Under the pieces are notes generated by a model. That model saw nothing but the letters and a program-made list of their open reading frames with translations, was not told the origin of the DNA and ran no database searches. Shown piece by piece: positions 14,294 through 22,469 of a stretch of 39,245 bases of DNA. Position 1 is the stretch's first letter. Every line of letters begins with the position of its first letter. This stretch comes from a virus. The DNA is taken from IMG/VR virus record IMGVR_UViG_3300002835_000449, positions 1 to 39,245 of that record; one strand, written 5' to 3'. A program made the position numbers and the translations under genes.

Positions 14294-14572
14294 ATGCGAC
14301 GGCGGCGACATCCCATTCTGCTCGCCAACATGGAAGATTGTTTACTTGGGATCATGTACCCAAAGTCCACTGAACGGTCAGGAATACCCGTCGCCGTATA
14401 TTCCGCAGACATGATCGCGGCACGCCTGCGCGACGAGCACGAAATGTCCATCGGCGAAGCCCGCACGTTCGTCACCGACAACATCGAAACCAACGAACTC
14501 GGCCCAGGCACGCCGCGTCTCATCTGGGCGGCAACCTCCGAAGATTTCGGCGAGCCCCTGTGCAAACCCTGA
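14294..14572 (+). CDS. Hypothetical protein
   Basis: A 92-residue protein with a basic N-terminus (MRRRRHPILLANMEDCLLG). The sequence IPVAVYSADMIAARLRDEHEMSIGEARTFV looks like a mixed strand-helix domain typical of small uncharacterised phage proteins. It has no ribosome site; TAAACT (14282-14287) sits 6 bases before the ATG. Function unknown. Confidence 0.65.
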   Translation: MRRRRHPILLANMEDCLLGIMYPKSTERSGIPVAVYSADMIAARLRDEHEMSIGEARTFVTDNIETNELGPGTPRLIWAATSEDFGEPLCKP

Positions 14573-14578
14573 TATACT
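14570..14578 (+). promoter_or_regulatory. Extended -10 promoter before the gene at 14586
   Basis: TGATATACT, identical to the promoter at 12937-12945, ends 7 bases before ATG 14586. The transcript would begin at or near the start codon. It overlaps the last codon and stop of the upstream gene. Confidence 0.5.
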
Positions 14579-14585
14579 TTGGGAA

Positions 14586-14831
14586 ATGGATATTAGTTCG
14601 TATGACGATTTCAAGGCAGCCGTGACCACGGCTGTCGTCGCACAGGGCCGAACCCGCAGCCAGGTCGCACGCGACCTCGAGCAGCAGGGCAAGCTTCGAG
14701 CGCATACCGTGATGTGCTTGCTGTCCACCGCGCCCGTCATCGGGAAGCGCACCGCCACCTTCGATTCCGCTATCACGCTTGCAGATGCAGCAGGACTACG
14801 GATCACCCTTACCGCCAAGGAAGCCACGTAA
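14586..14831 (+). CDS. Putative helix-turn-helix regulator
   Basis: An 81-residue protein. Residues 20-50 (QGRTRSQVARDLEQQGKLRAHTVMCLLS) have the spacing of an HTH, and the tail TFDSAITLADAAGLRITLTAK strongly resembles the last helices of Cro/CI-like (XRE) domains. It could be the phage's small transcriptional regulator. It has its own extended -10 promoter and a start with little or no leader, as repressor genes often do. The next gene overlaps its stop (TAATG). Confidence 0.65.
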   Translation: MDISSYDDFKAAVTTAVVAQGRTRSQVARDLEQQGKLRAHTVMCLLSTAPVIGKRTATFDSAITLADAAGLRITLTAKEAT

Positions 14832-14977
14832 TGCCAAGCAAGTCGCCGGCCCAGCGCCGTCTGATGCAAGCAGCCGCCCACTCCCAAAGCTTCGCAAAGA
14901 AGGTGGGAGTCCCCATGTCAGTCGCAAAGAAGTTCAACCGCGCAGACGTGAAGGCAAAGGGCAAGAAGCGCAAGTGA
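14831..14977 (+). CDS. Small basic protein (48 residues)
   Basis: The sequence starts MPSKSPAQRRLMQAAAHSQS and continues FAKKVGVPMSVAKKFNRAD. This is a common small phage protein with the pattern MPSxSxAQxRLMxAAAH and a K-rich end. It overlaps its neighbours at both ends (TAATG, GTGA). Function unknown; it often lies near terminase genes. Confidence 0.75.
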   Translation: MPSKSPAQRRLMQAAAHSQSFAKKVGVPMSVAKKFNRADVKAKGKKRK

Positions 14978-15228
14978 GAAAGCTCGCGGCCTACGGCGAG
15001 AACGGCCGCCGCGTGGGGGAAACACACCACAATGCCACGATCCCAGAGGCCATCGTCCAAGAGATCCGCGAACTCCACGAAGAACACCGCTGGGGATATC
15101 GTCGTATCGCCAAGCACCTCGGACTCCGCTGGACCACTGTCAGCAAAATCTGCCGATACCAGCGTCGCGCCTGTCTCCCAGCCGACTGGAAACGCCCTCG
15201 TCAAGCGAAAGATAGGCCGGCCGCCTGA
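14974..15228 (+). CDS. HTH DNA-binding protein next to terminase
   Basis: An 84-residue protein starting with GTG that overlaps the preceding stop. The segment IVQEIRELHEEHRWGYRRIA, then KHLGLRWTTVSKIC, is a clear helix-turn-helix of the resolvase/homing-endonuclease-associated type. The rest is basic. It may recognise a packaging or control site. Its last 197 bases overlap the annotated N-terminus of the small terminase in another frame, so one of the two N-termini may be shorter than drawn. Confidence 0.65.
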   Translation: MRKLAAYGENGRRVGETHHNATIPEAIVQEIRELHEEHRWGYRRIAKHLGLRWTTVSKICRYQRRACLPADWKRPRQAKDRPAA

Positions 15229-15601
15229 GGCCGTGCCGGAACACCACGCCGACGCCCTCGTCGCGTGGCTGTCAAACGGCAAGCCCCTGCGCGAATGGTG
15301 CAGGCAGCCGGGGAACCCGGAATGGCGCACCGTGTACCACTGGATGGACAAGGATGAAGACTTTGTGGCACGCATCGCACGCGCACGCGAGGACGGCCAC
15401 GACGTGATTGCCGACCAGTGCGTGACTCTTGCCGATACGCAGCCCCTTGACCAGACCGAGGTTGCGTGGCGCAGGCTCCAGGTCGAGACGCGCCTGAAGC
15501 TCCTTGCCAAGTGGAACCCCAAGAAGTACGGCGATAGGCAGCAGCTCGAGCATGGCGGTGGCATCAGCCTGAACGTCATCACGGGCGTCCCCGATGCGTA
15601 A
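15032..15601 (+). CDS. terS: Terminase small subunit
   Basis: A 189-residue protein. Residues 60-189 fit phage small terminases: IGRPPEAVPEHHADALVAWL, LREWCRQPGNPEWRTVYHWM (HTH), then FVARIARAREDGHDVIADQC and the end KLLAKWNPKKYGDR, typical of the family. It recognises phage DNA and recruits the large subunit. The first 55 residues are low-complexity and overlap the preceding HTH gene; no ATG, GTG or TTG at a better place was found, so the start at 15032 is uncertain. Confidence 0.85.
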   Translation: MPRSQRPSSKRSANSTKNTAGDIVVSPSTSDSAGPLSAKSADTSVAPVSQPTGNALVKRKIGRPPEAVPEHHADALVAWLSNGKPLREWCRQPGNPEWRTVYHWMDKDEDFVARIARAREDGHDVIADQCVTLADTQPLDQTEVAWRRLQVETRLKLLAKWNPKKYGDRQQLEHGGGISLNVITGVPDA

Positions 15602-16937
15602 GACCATCCGCCTCGGCTACGACCCGCGTGAATGGCAGCGGCGGTGCCACCTCGAGCGCCGGCGGTTCACCGTCCTCGCCCTGCACCGACGCGCTGGCAA
15701 GACCGAACTCGCACTCATGGAGCTGCTCCACCGGGCAGTCAAGTGCACGTCGGATCTCGGGTTCTTCGTATACGTCGCGCCATTCCTGAAGCAGGCCAAG
15801 GCCATCGCCTGGGCGCGATTGAAGCAGAGGATTGACCCGTTCATTCGCACCGGGACCGTGGATGTGAACGAGGCCGACCTCGCCGTCACGTTCAAGCACA
15901 ACAAAGCCACGATCCGCCTGTTCGGTGGCGACAACCCCGACGCCCTGCGTGGCGTGCGCCTCGACGGCTGCGTCATCGACGAGGTCGCGCAGATCAAGCC
16001 CGAGGTATGGGAAGCCATCATCCAGCCAGCGCTCTCCGACCGCCGCGGCTGGGCGCTGTTCATCGGCACACCCGCCGGAATCAACATGTTCAGCGAGCTG
16101 TACTACCGCGCCGCGAGCGGCTCCCTCGATGATTGGTATGCGGCGAAGTACACGGTATACGACACTGACGCGCTCGCGCCCGACGAAGTGAAGCGCCTGG
16201 AGCGCGACATGCCCGAGGCGGCGTTCGCACGCGAGTACCTGTGCGACTTCAGCGCGGCCGGCGACGATCAGCTCATCAGCCTCTCCGACGCCGAGAACGC
16301 GTCGCAGCGCGAGTACCAGGACGGCGACATCATCGACCAGCCGCTCATTGTCGGCGTTGACCCGGCCCGATTCGGGGACGACCGCAGCGTGATTGTCTTG
16401 CGCCAGGGGCTACGCATGGAGAAGCCCATCGTTCACCACGGCATCGACAACATGGCGCTGGCGGCGGCCGTTGCCAACGTCATCGAGGACCGCGACCCGG
16501 ACGCCGTGTTCATCGACGCCGGGGCAGGCGCGGGCGTAATCGACCGCCTGCGGCAACTCGGATACGACGTAACTGAGGTGCCGTTCGGCGGCAAGGCCAC
16601 CTACGCCAACCTGTTCTTCAACAAGCGCACCGAGATGTGGTGGGCCATACGCGAATGGATACAGGCGGGTGGTTCGATCCCGAACGACATCACGCTCAAG
16701 CAGGAAATCAGCACGCCGATCTACTGGTACGACGCTGCCGGCAAGCGCGTGCTCGAGTCGAAGGACGAAATCAAGAAGCGGCTCCAGGGCGGCGGAAGCC
16801 CGGACATGGCCGACGCGCTGTGCCTGACGTTCGCGTACCCGGTATCGAAGATGCTGCCACGCGAGGTGCGCGAGCGCATCGACACGCGGCCGACAGACTA
16901 CGACCCGTATGAGCAGGTGAGTACCCGTAACCGTTAG
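15594..16937 (+). CDS. terL: Terminase large subunit
   Basis: A 447-residue packaging motor ATPase and nuclease. The Walker A-like HRRAGKTE is at 31-38 and the Walker B VIDE at 127-130, followed by coupling motif residues (IGTPAG, 158-162). The nuclease domain has GVDPARFGDD (Asp256), FIDAGAGAG (Asp308) and DMADAL (Asp404, Asp407). It overlaps terS by 8 bases. It ends with TAG. The repeat GTACCCGTAA lies across its last codons, so the repeat is also coding here. Confidence 0.95.
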   Translation: MRKTIRLGYDPREWQRRCHLERRRFTVLALHRRAGKTELALMELLHRAVKCTSDLGFFVYVAPFLKQAKAIAWARLKQRIDPFIRTGTVDVNEADLAVTFKHNKATIRLFGGDNPDALRGVRLDGCVIDEVAQIKPEVWEAIIQPALSDRRGWALFIGTPAGINMFSELYYRAASGSLDDWYAAKYTVYDTDALAPDEVKRLERDMPEAAFAREYLCDFSAAGDDQLISLSDAENASQREYQDGDIIDQPLIVGVDPARFGDDRSVIVLRQGLRMEKPIVHHGIDNMALAAAVANVIEDRDPDAVFIDAGAGAGVIDRLRQLGYDVTEVPFGGKATYANLFFNKRTEMWWAIREWIQAGGSIPNDITLKQEISTPIYWYDAAGKRVLESKDEIKKRLQGGGSPDMADALCLTFAYPVSKMLPREVRERIDTRPTDYDPYEQVSTRNR

Positions 16938-16953
16938 ACGGAGGTCTACAGTC
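16920..16953 (+). repeat. GTACCCGTAA element, copy 1
   Basis: This 34-base element matches the one at 19567-19600 in 27 positions, starting AGTACCCGTAA and ending TACAGTC. It runs from the last terL codons to the base before the ATG of the acetyltransferase and includes its GGAGG site. A shorter related copy is at 37649-37667. Confidence 0.6.
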
Positions 16954-17475
16954 ATGGTCAGGCAAGCGAACGAGCAGGACATCGAGGCCATTGTTGACAT
17001 GGGCATGGAGTTCATGTCAGGCACGAAGTATGCGAACGTGCTGCCCATGTATAGCGATGACGCACGCGCAGCCATCATCCAGCTTGCTTCGGTGGGCCGC
17101 GTCTGGGTGGCAGAGATTGATGGCCGCATTCGCGGGTTTATGGCTGCGTCCATCGTCCCGTGCTGGTTCAACCCCAGCTCGCGCATCGCGCTCGAACACG
17201 TCTGGTGGATGCAACCCGACTTCCGCAACCGCCCGGAAGGCATCCGCATGCTGCTCGAGTTTGAACGGTGGGCGAAAGAACAAGGGGCGCAAGTCGCCTG
17301 CATGTCCGACATCGTCCTCGAAGCCGGCAGTCCGGCAGGGTCGATCCTCCAAAGGCTCGGCTACGAGGTGAGCGAACGCACTTTTATGAAGGTCATCCAA
17401 TGTTCAACCGCAGCATCCGACGAATCCACGACCTCTCCTCACGCCGCGAGCGACATTTCGTTGTCAGCGGACTGA
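16954..17475 (+). CDS. GNAT-family N-acetyltransferase
   Basis: A 173-residue protein with the GNAT fold: RQANEQDIEAIVDMGMEFM (N-terminal helix), RVWVAEIDGRIRGFMAAS (strands 2-4), HVWWMQPDFRNRPEGIRMLL (motif A, acetyl-CoA-binding turn), and GSILQRLGYEVSERTFMKVI (motif B). Such genes are frequent between terL and portal in podoviruses. The target is unknown: a capsid protein or a host protein are options. The last 25 residues overlap the next gene in another frame. Confidence 0.85.
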   Translation: MVRQANEQDIEAIVDMGMEFMSGTKYANVLPMYSDDARAAIIQLASVGRVWVAEIDGRIRGFMAASIVPCWFNPSSRIALEHVWWMQPDFRNRPEGIRMLLEFERWAKEQGAQVACMSDIVLEAGSPAGSILQRLGYEVSERTFMKVIQCSTAASDESTTSPHAASDISLSAD

Positions 17476-17852
17476 CCGCGCTCGGCACCGCACTCGGCGC
17501 AGGCGCAACGAACGCACTCGCGGCTGGCCTGGCAGCCACTGCCGCCGGCACAGCAGCGGCAGGAACGGGCTACAGCATCGCTGCCGGCGAGCGTGGCGCG
17601 TCCATGCAGCGGCAGGCGATGAGCCAGCAGAAGAAGGCGCAGGACGCCGCCGCGGCCGCAGCGCGCACCCAGCAGCGCCGCAGTCAGCAGTCGATGGCCG
17701 CCGCCAACCGCGCCGAACCAGCCGTTGCCGACATCATGGGCCGCGCCGCCGCCGAGATGGGTGGCGGTCCCTCGAGCACCATGCTCACCGGGCCGATGGG
17801 CGTCAACACGCAGGAACTTCAGCTGGGGCGCACGTCGCTCCTCGGGGGCTAA
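17400..17852 (+). CDS. Ala/Gln-rich small virion protein candidate
   Basis: A 150-residue protein starting at ATG 17400 with GAAGG 7 bases upstream; a longer frame from 17268 is a shadow of the acetyltransferase gene. Residues 22-60 are Gly/Ala-rich and hydrophobic (ALGTALGAGATNALAAGLAA); 65-110 are Gln/Arg/Ala-rich helix (QAMSQQKKAQDAAAAAARTQ). This looks like small internal virion or ejection proteins placed just before podovirus portals. The function is inferred. Confidence 0.65.
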   Translation: MFNRSIRRIHDLSSRRERHFVVSGLTALGTALGAGATNALAAGLAATAAGTAAAGTGYSIAAGERGASMQRQAMSQQKKAQDAAAAAARTQQRRSQQSMAAANRAEPAVADIMGRAAAEMGGGPSSTMLTGPMGVNTQELQLGRTSLLGG

Positions 17853-19565
17853 ATGAGCGAGTACACCGGAGACAACTCGTCGTATCCTGGCGCTCCCACG
17901 CGGGATCGACTGTTCACCCGGTGGGGCCAGCTCAAGAGCGAGCGTGCGTCGTGGTTTGCGCACTGGCAGGAACTCACGTCCTACATCCTGCCGCGCAACG
18001 GACGCTACTTCCGCCAGGATCGTGACCGCGGATACCGCCGTCACAACAACATCTACGACTCCACGGGTACCCGCGCACTGCGCATCCTTGGTGCTGGCAT
18101 GATGTCAGGCGCAACGTCGCCGGCGCGCCAGTGGTTCCGCCTCGCCACGCCGGACCCGGAACTCAACTCCTACGAGCCTGTCAAGTTGTGGCTCGATGAC
18201 GTGACGAAGCGCATGCAGCGCGTGTTCCAGAAGTCGAACACCTACAACGCGCTGCACCAGATGTACGAGGAACTCGGCACGTTCGGCACCGCAGCCACCA
18301 TTCTGCTTCCCGACTACCAGACGGTCATCCACCACTACCCGCTGACCTGCGGCGAATACTGCATTTCGACCGACGCGAAAGGCCGCGTTTGCACGCTGTA
18401 TCGAGAGTTCGAGATGACCGTCTCGCAGGTCGTGAAGGAGTTCGGCCTCGAGAAGTGCAGCGTGTCGGTGCAGAACATGTACCGCACCGGAAACCTCGAC
18501 CAGTGGGTGCCAGTGATTCACTGCATCGAACCGCGTGCAGACCGCGACATGGGCAAGCGCGACGCCAAGAACATGCCCTGGGGTTCGTATTACTTCGAGG
18601 TCGGCGGCGAGGAAGGCGTGTTCCTGCGCGAGAGCGGGTTCCAGTATTTCCCGGCGCTCTGCCCGCGTTGGTCCGTGGTTGGTGGCGACATCTACGGCAA
18701 CAGCCCTGGCATGGAGGCGCTCGGAGACATCAAGCAGCTCCAGCACGAGCAGCTCCGCAAGGCGCAGGCCATCGACTACCAGACGAAGCCGCCCCTCCAG
18801 GTGCCGGCGTCCATGAAGAACCGCGACGTGGAAACGCTCCCGGGCGGCGTGTCGTACTACGACGGCCAATCCAACGGGATCAAGACCGCGTTCGAGGTGA
18901 ACCTGAACCTTCAGTACCTGCTGAATGACATCGTGGACTGCCGCGAGCGCGTGCGTGGTTCGTTCTACGCGGACCTGTTCCTGATGCTCGCTAACACCCC
19001 GAACACCCGCATGACGGCCACCGAGGTCGCCGAGCGCCACGAGGAGAAGCTCCTCATGCTCGGGCCTGTCCTCGAGCGCCTGCACAACGAGCTGCTGTCT
19101 CCGCTGGTTGACATCACGTTCACGCGCATGGTTGCTGCTGGCGCACTGCCGCCCGCCCCGCAGGAATTGCAGGGAATGGACCTGAACGTCGAGTTCGTGT
19201 CCATGCTGGCGCAGGCTCAGCGTGCCATCGGCACCAATGCCGTGGACCGTTTCGTCGGCAACCTCGGTGCTATCGCCCGCATGAAGCCGGACATCCTGGA
19301 CAAGTTCGACCAAGACCAGTGGGCCGACGTATACGCCGACATGCTCGGCGTGGACCCGTCGCTCATCATCGCCGACAAGGAAGTCGCGGTCCTGCGCGAT
19401 GCGCGCAATCAGGCGATGGCTGCGAAGGAACAGGCTGCCGCGATGCAGCAGACCTCGCAGAGCGTCAAGAACATGGCGCAGGCACCGACCGGGCAGCAGA
19501 ACGCGCTGACCGACGTGATGAACATGTTCTCGGGGTACGGCTCGCCCTCTGGTGTTGAGGTCTAA
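17853..19565 (+). CDS. Portal (head-tail connector) protein, podovirus type
   Basis: A 570-residue portal of the podovirus head-tail connecting family. Typical motifs are RASWFAHWQELTSYILPRNG, then NNIYDSTGTRALRILGAGMM followed by SGATSPARQWFRL, and GNSPGMEALGDIKQLQHEQL, then ARMTAT-like NTRMTATEVAERHEEKL. It forms the dodecameric ring through which DNA is packed and ejected. The C-terminal 70 residues are Ala/Gln-rich. It starts directly after the preceding stop. Confidence 0.95.
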   Translation: MSEYTGDNSSYPGAPTRDRLFTRWGQLKSERASWFAHWQELTSYILPRNGRYFRQDRDRGYRRHNNIYDSTGTRALRILGAGMMSGATSPARQWFRLATPDPELNSYEPVKLWLDDVTKRMQRVFQKSNTYNALHQMYEELGTFGTAATILLPDYQTVIHHYPLTCGEYCISTDAKGRVCTLYREFEMTVSQVVKEFGLEKCSVSVQNMYRTGNLDQWVPVIHCIEPRADRDMGKRDAKNMPWGSYYFEVGGEEGVFLRESGFQYFPALCPRWSVVGGDIYGNSPGMEALGDIKQLQHEQLRKAQAIDYQTKPPLQVPASMKNRDVETLPGGVSYYDGQSNGIKTAFEVNLNLQYLLNDIVDCRERVRGSFYADLFLMLANTPNTRMTATEVAERHEEKLLMLGPVLERLHNELLSPLVDITFTRMVAAGALPPAPQELQGMDLNVEFVSMLAQAQRAIGTNAVDRFVGNLGAIARMKPDILDKFDQDQWADVYADMLGVDPSLIIADKEVAVLRDARNQAMAAKEQAAAMQQTSQSVKNMAQAPTGQQNALTDVMNMFSGYGSPSGVEV

Positions 19566-19566
19566 C

Positions 19567-19600
19567 AGTACCCGTAAGCATTAGCCACAGGGATACAGTC
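19567..19600 (+). repeat. GTACCCGTAA element, copy 2
   Basis: This element lies in the 40-base gap between the portal stop and the GTG of the Bbp19-like gene, and matches 16920-16953 in 27 of 34 positions. Being non-coding here, its conservation points to a DNA or RNA signal rather than a peptide. Confidence 0.6.
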
Positions 19601-19605
19601 CCGCC

Positions 19606-19944
19606 GTGAGCAACTACGACCCCCTCGACTTGCGGGGCCAAGAGCGTGACCGAGCCAACAAAGAGCTTCGTGATCGCCTTGACCGACAGAACGAGGAGGC
19701 CGACGTGAAGTGGCTCATGTCTAGCAAGCGCGGCCGACGCATTGTGTGGCGGCTGCTGGACCAGGCGGGCGTGTTCCGCAGTTCCTTCAACACCAACGCG
19801 ATGTCGATGGCATTTGCGGAGGGTGGCAGGAACTACGGGCTACGGATGCTCGGCATGGTCCACGCGCTTTGCCCGGACCAGTATCCGGCAATGATGAAGG
19901 AACAGGCACACGATGAACGAACCAACGATGATGGAAACGGCTGA
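19606..19944 (+). CDS. Bbp19-like protein
   Basis: A 112-residue protein with GTG start. ADVKWLMSSKRGRRIVWRLL then DQAGVFRSSFN and the later FAEGGRNYGLRMLGMVH match the Bbp19 family of BPP-1-like phages, always found between portal and scaffold. Its function is unknown; a capsid-assembly role is likely from place. The 3' end overlaps the scaffold gene by 32 bases. Confidence 0.85.
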   Translation: MSNYDPLDLRGQERDRANKELRDRLDRQNEEADVKWLMSSKRGRRIVWRLLDQAGVFRSSFNTNAMSMAFAEGGRNYGLRMLGMVHALCPDQYPAMMKEQAHDERTNDDGNG

Positions 19945-20608
19945 AACCAACACTACAGCCGCTCCCGCATCCGATGCTGCCGCAGTTGTCTCGGCGACGG
20001 CCGAGAAGCTGTACGGTGGCGAGCAGAAGGCGACCACGACCCAGGGCCAGCAAGCCGCAGATGCGGCCGCTGCCGGCAAGGTTCCTGAAGCCAACGACGC
20101 CAAGGCCGCCGAGGCACCCGCCGACGCCAAGCCGACCGCGCCGGAAACCTACGAGTTCAAGGCACCGGAGGGTCAATCATTCGACTCCGAGGTCATTGCT
20201 GAATACTCAAAGGTGGCGAAGGAACTGAACCTGTCGCAGGAAGCCGCGCAGCGCGTCCTTGACGCAGTCGGCCCCAAGCTGGCTGAACGTCAGGCGGCGC
20301 AGATCGAGGCAGTTCGCAACGGATGGTCCGACAGCAGCAAGGCCGACAAGGAGTTTGGCGGCGAGCGTCTGTCGGAGAACCTGTCCGTGGCGAAGAAGGC
20401 GCTCGATGCGTTCGGCACCACCGAACTCCGCAGCCTGCTCAACGAGTCCGGCCTCGGGAACCACCCGGAAGTGATCCGGTTCATGTTCCGCGCCGGGAAG
20501 GCGATCAGCGAGGACAGCATGGTCACGGGCACCAAGGGCGAGGCCAAGTCGGCCGGACCCCGCTCGTTCAATGACCTCGCCGACGCCATGTACTCCTCCA
20601 GCACCTAA
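19913..20608 (+). CDS. Scaffold / capsid assembly protein
   Basis: A 231-residue protein directly before the major capsid gene. Residues 1-75 are Ala/Thr/Glu-rich and disordered. From 76, PETYEFKAPEGQSFDSEVIA and KVAKELNLSQEAAQRVLDAV are characteristic of phage scaffolds. A helical C-terminal part contains LLNESGLGNHPEVIRFMFRA. It should guide procapsid assembly and leave or be degraded before packaging. Confidence 0.85.
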   Translation: MNEPTMMETAETNTTAAPASDAAAVVSATAEKLYGGEQKATTTQGQQAADAAAAGKVPEANDAKAAEAPADAKPTAPETYEFKAPEGQSFDSEVIAEYSKVAKELNLSQEAAQRVLDAVGPKLAERQAAQIEAVRNGWSDSSKADKEFGGERLSENLSVAKKALDAFGTTELRSLLNESGLGNHPEVIRFMFRAGKAISEDSMVTGTKGEAKSAGPRSFNDLADAMYSSST

Positions 20609-20629
20609 ACCCACGAAAGGGAAACCACA

Positions 20630-21652
20630 ATGGCAGTTCTTTCCAGCACTAACCTGACGCTCGCCGACTGGGCGAAGCGCACTGATCCCGAGGGCCGCGT
20701 TCCGGTCGTCGCGGAACTCCTCTCGCAGTCGAACGAGATCCTCGAGGACTGCGTGTTCAAGGAGGGCAACCTGCCCACCGGCGAGCGCGTCGTCATCCGC
20801 ACCGGCCTGCCGGCCGTGTACTGGCGCGCCCTCAACCAGGGCATCCCGAACAGCAAGTCGCAGACTGCCCAGGTTGATGAAGCCTGCGGCATCCTCGAGG
20901 CTCGCAGCGAGGTCGATAAGGATCTCGCCATGCTGAACGGCAACACCGCGCAGTTCCGCCTGTCCGAAGACGTGGCCTTCCTTGAGGCCATGAACCAGAC
21001 GCAGGCGGTCACGATGTTCTATGGCAACCCCGCCATCGAGCCGAAGTCGTTCCTCGGCCTCGCGGCCCGTTACTCGGCGGCCCCTGGCTCGTCGGGCGTC
21101 GGCCAGAACATCATCGAAGGCGGCGGCACCAGCACCGACAACACCTCGGTGTACCTCGTTGTCTGGGGCGACAACACCGTCTACTGCCCGTTCCCGAAGG
21201 GTTCGACCGCTGGCCTCATGCACGAGGATCTTGGCGAGCAGACCGTGTATGACGGCAACAACCGTCTCCAGGCTTACGCCACCCGTTACCAGTGGAAGAA
21301 CGGCCTGGTCGTGAAGGACTGGCGCTACGTTGTCCGCATCGCCAACATCGACGTGAGCGATCTCGTTGGTGCGACCGGAACGCAGGCCAATACCGCTGCT
21401 ACCGATCTCATCAAGCTCATGGCACGCGCCATGTACCGCATCCCGAACATGTCGATGGGTCGCGCTGCGTTCTACATGAACCGCACTGTCCACAGCGGAC
21501 TTGCCGTGAAGGCAATGGATCGCAGCCAGAACGTTCTGGCCGTGAACCAGGGTCTGTCGCAGTTCGGTACCCCCTATTCGTGGCTGTCGTTCCTCGGCGT
21601 TCCGTGCCGCCGTGTCGATGCCCTCATCAACGCAGAAGCCCGCCTTACCTAA
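20630..21652 (+). CDS. Major capsid protein (BPP-1 type)
   Basis: A 340-residue protein. The start (LTLADWAKRTDPEGRVPVVA, then ELLSQSNEILED) and the body (GNPAIEPKSFLGLAARY, then YQWKNGLVVKDWRYVVRIAN) match the HK97-fold capsid proteins of BPP-1-like podoviruses. Place after scaffold and before the cement protein agrees. A GAAAGGGAA ribosome site precedes the ATG. Confidence 0.93.
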   Translation: MAVLSSTNLTLADWAKRTDPEGRVPVVAELLSQSNEILEDCVFKEGNLPTGERVVIRTGLPAVYWRALNQGIPNSKSQTAQVDEACGILEARSEVDKDLAMLNGNTAQFRLSEDVAFLEAMNQTQAVTMFYGNPAIEPKSFLGLAARYSAAPGSSGVGQNIIEGGGTSTDNTSVYLVVWGDNTVYCPFPKGSTAGLMHEDLGEQTVYDGNNRLQAYATRYQWKNGLVVKDWRYVVRIANIDVSDLVGATGTQANTAATDLIKLMARAMYRIPNMSMGRAAFYMNRTVHSGLAVKAMDRSQNVLAVNQGLSQFGTPYSWLSFLGVPCRRVDALINAEARLT

Positions 21653-21676
21653 TAGGTAAAGCAGAAAGGACACACA

Positions 21677-22171
21677 ATGATTCTTGATAACAACCTTCGC
21701 CTCGGCAGCGTCACGCTGACCGCAACCGGAACCTACGACTTCCCCGATGTCGTGGATCTCCGCAACAACACCGCGTACACCGCAACCGCAAGCGGTTCGC
21801 TGTACACCGTCGCACAGGGAAACCAGAACGTGGAACTCTCGGAAGGCACGACGCTGTACGTCGTGTTCACTGTGACCACGGCTCTCGCCGCTAGCACCGA
21901 CCCGATCTATCAGGTCGTTCTGGCGGATGACACTGGCCTTGACACCAACGTCGTGGTGATTGGCGAATACAGCCCTTCAACGGCTATCGCGGTTGGCACG
22001 CAGGTCGTGATCCCGATTGGCTCGCAGCTGCTGACCACCGCGCAGAAGCGTTACCTCGGCGCGAACGTGGTGACCTCTGCCGGCAGCGGCTCTGGCGTCA
22101 TCTCCGCCGACATCGTCCTGAACTACCAGGACGGCAAGAAGTTCTACGCTTCTGGCTTCACGGTTGCCTGA
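21677..22171 (+). CDS. Capsid cement protein, Bbp16 family
   Basis: A 164-residue all-beta protein beginning MILDNNLRLGSVTLTATGTY. The pattern and place right after the major capsid gene match the Bbp16-type cement protein, a jelly-roll that sits on the capsid surface and stabilises it. The ribosome site is AAAGGA. Confidence 0.85.
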   Translation: MILDNNLRLGSVTLTATGTYDFPDVVDLRNNTAYTATASGSLYTVAQGNQNVELSEGTTLYVVFTVTTALAASTDPIYQVVLADDTGLDTNVVVIGEYSPSTAIAVGTQVVIPIGSQLLTTAQKRYLGANVVTSAGSGSGVISADIVLNYQDGKKFYASGFTVA

Positions 22172-22183
22172 TAGGAGCTATCC

Positions 22184-22387
22184 ATGCCGAAGGTCAAGGC
22201 CAAGATTCTCTGCTTCGTGGACAACGGGCTGCGCCAGCCCGGAGACGTGTTCGAGTACAACGGACCGCGCAACCACCACCTCGAGTACATCGAAGAGGTG
22301 GGCGCGGAAACCGAACCGACTGTTTCCGATGCACCGCAGCGCCGTCTCCGCAAGGGCAAGATGGCTGAGTCCGCAGGCACGGAGTGA
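22184..22387 (+). CDS. Hypothetical small protein
   Basis: A 67-residue protein starting MPKVKAKILCFVDNGLRQPG. The first half (FVDNGLRQPGDVFEYNGPRN) resembles short beta domains found next to capsid genes in many phages; the end is charged and disordered. Possibly a capsid or head-completion accessory. The site AGGAG is 7 bases upstream. A strong hairpin follows. Confidence 0.7.
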   Translation: MPKVKAKILCFVDNGLRQPGDVFEYNGPRNHHLEYIEEVGAETEPTVSDAPQRRLRKGKMAESAGTE

Positions 22388-22409
22388 GCTTGTAACGAGT
22401 TAGTGAACA

Positions 22410-22446
22410 GGGAGGGGCGTCGGCGGGAAACCACGGCGCCCCTCCC
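22410..22446 (+). terminator. Strong hairpin after the capsid genes
   Basis: GGGAGGGGCG (22410-22419) pairs perfectly with CGCCCCTCCC (22437-22446) over a 17-base loop, followed only by TTCCT. It lies in the longest late intergenic gap and may trim expression of the tail genes after the highly expressed capsid genes, as terminators after capsid genes do in T7-like phages. Confidence 0.6.
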
Positions 22447-22469
22447 TTCCTACGGGAGGAGCGAATAAT

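Noticed and set aside
18105-19313. 402-residue minus-strand frame opposite the portal gene
   Set aside because: It is a shadow of the portal coding sequence, with no start signal and no domain.
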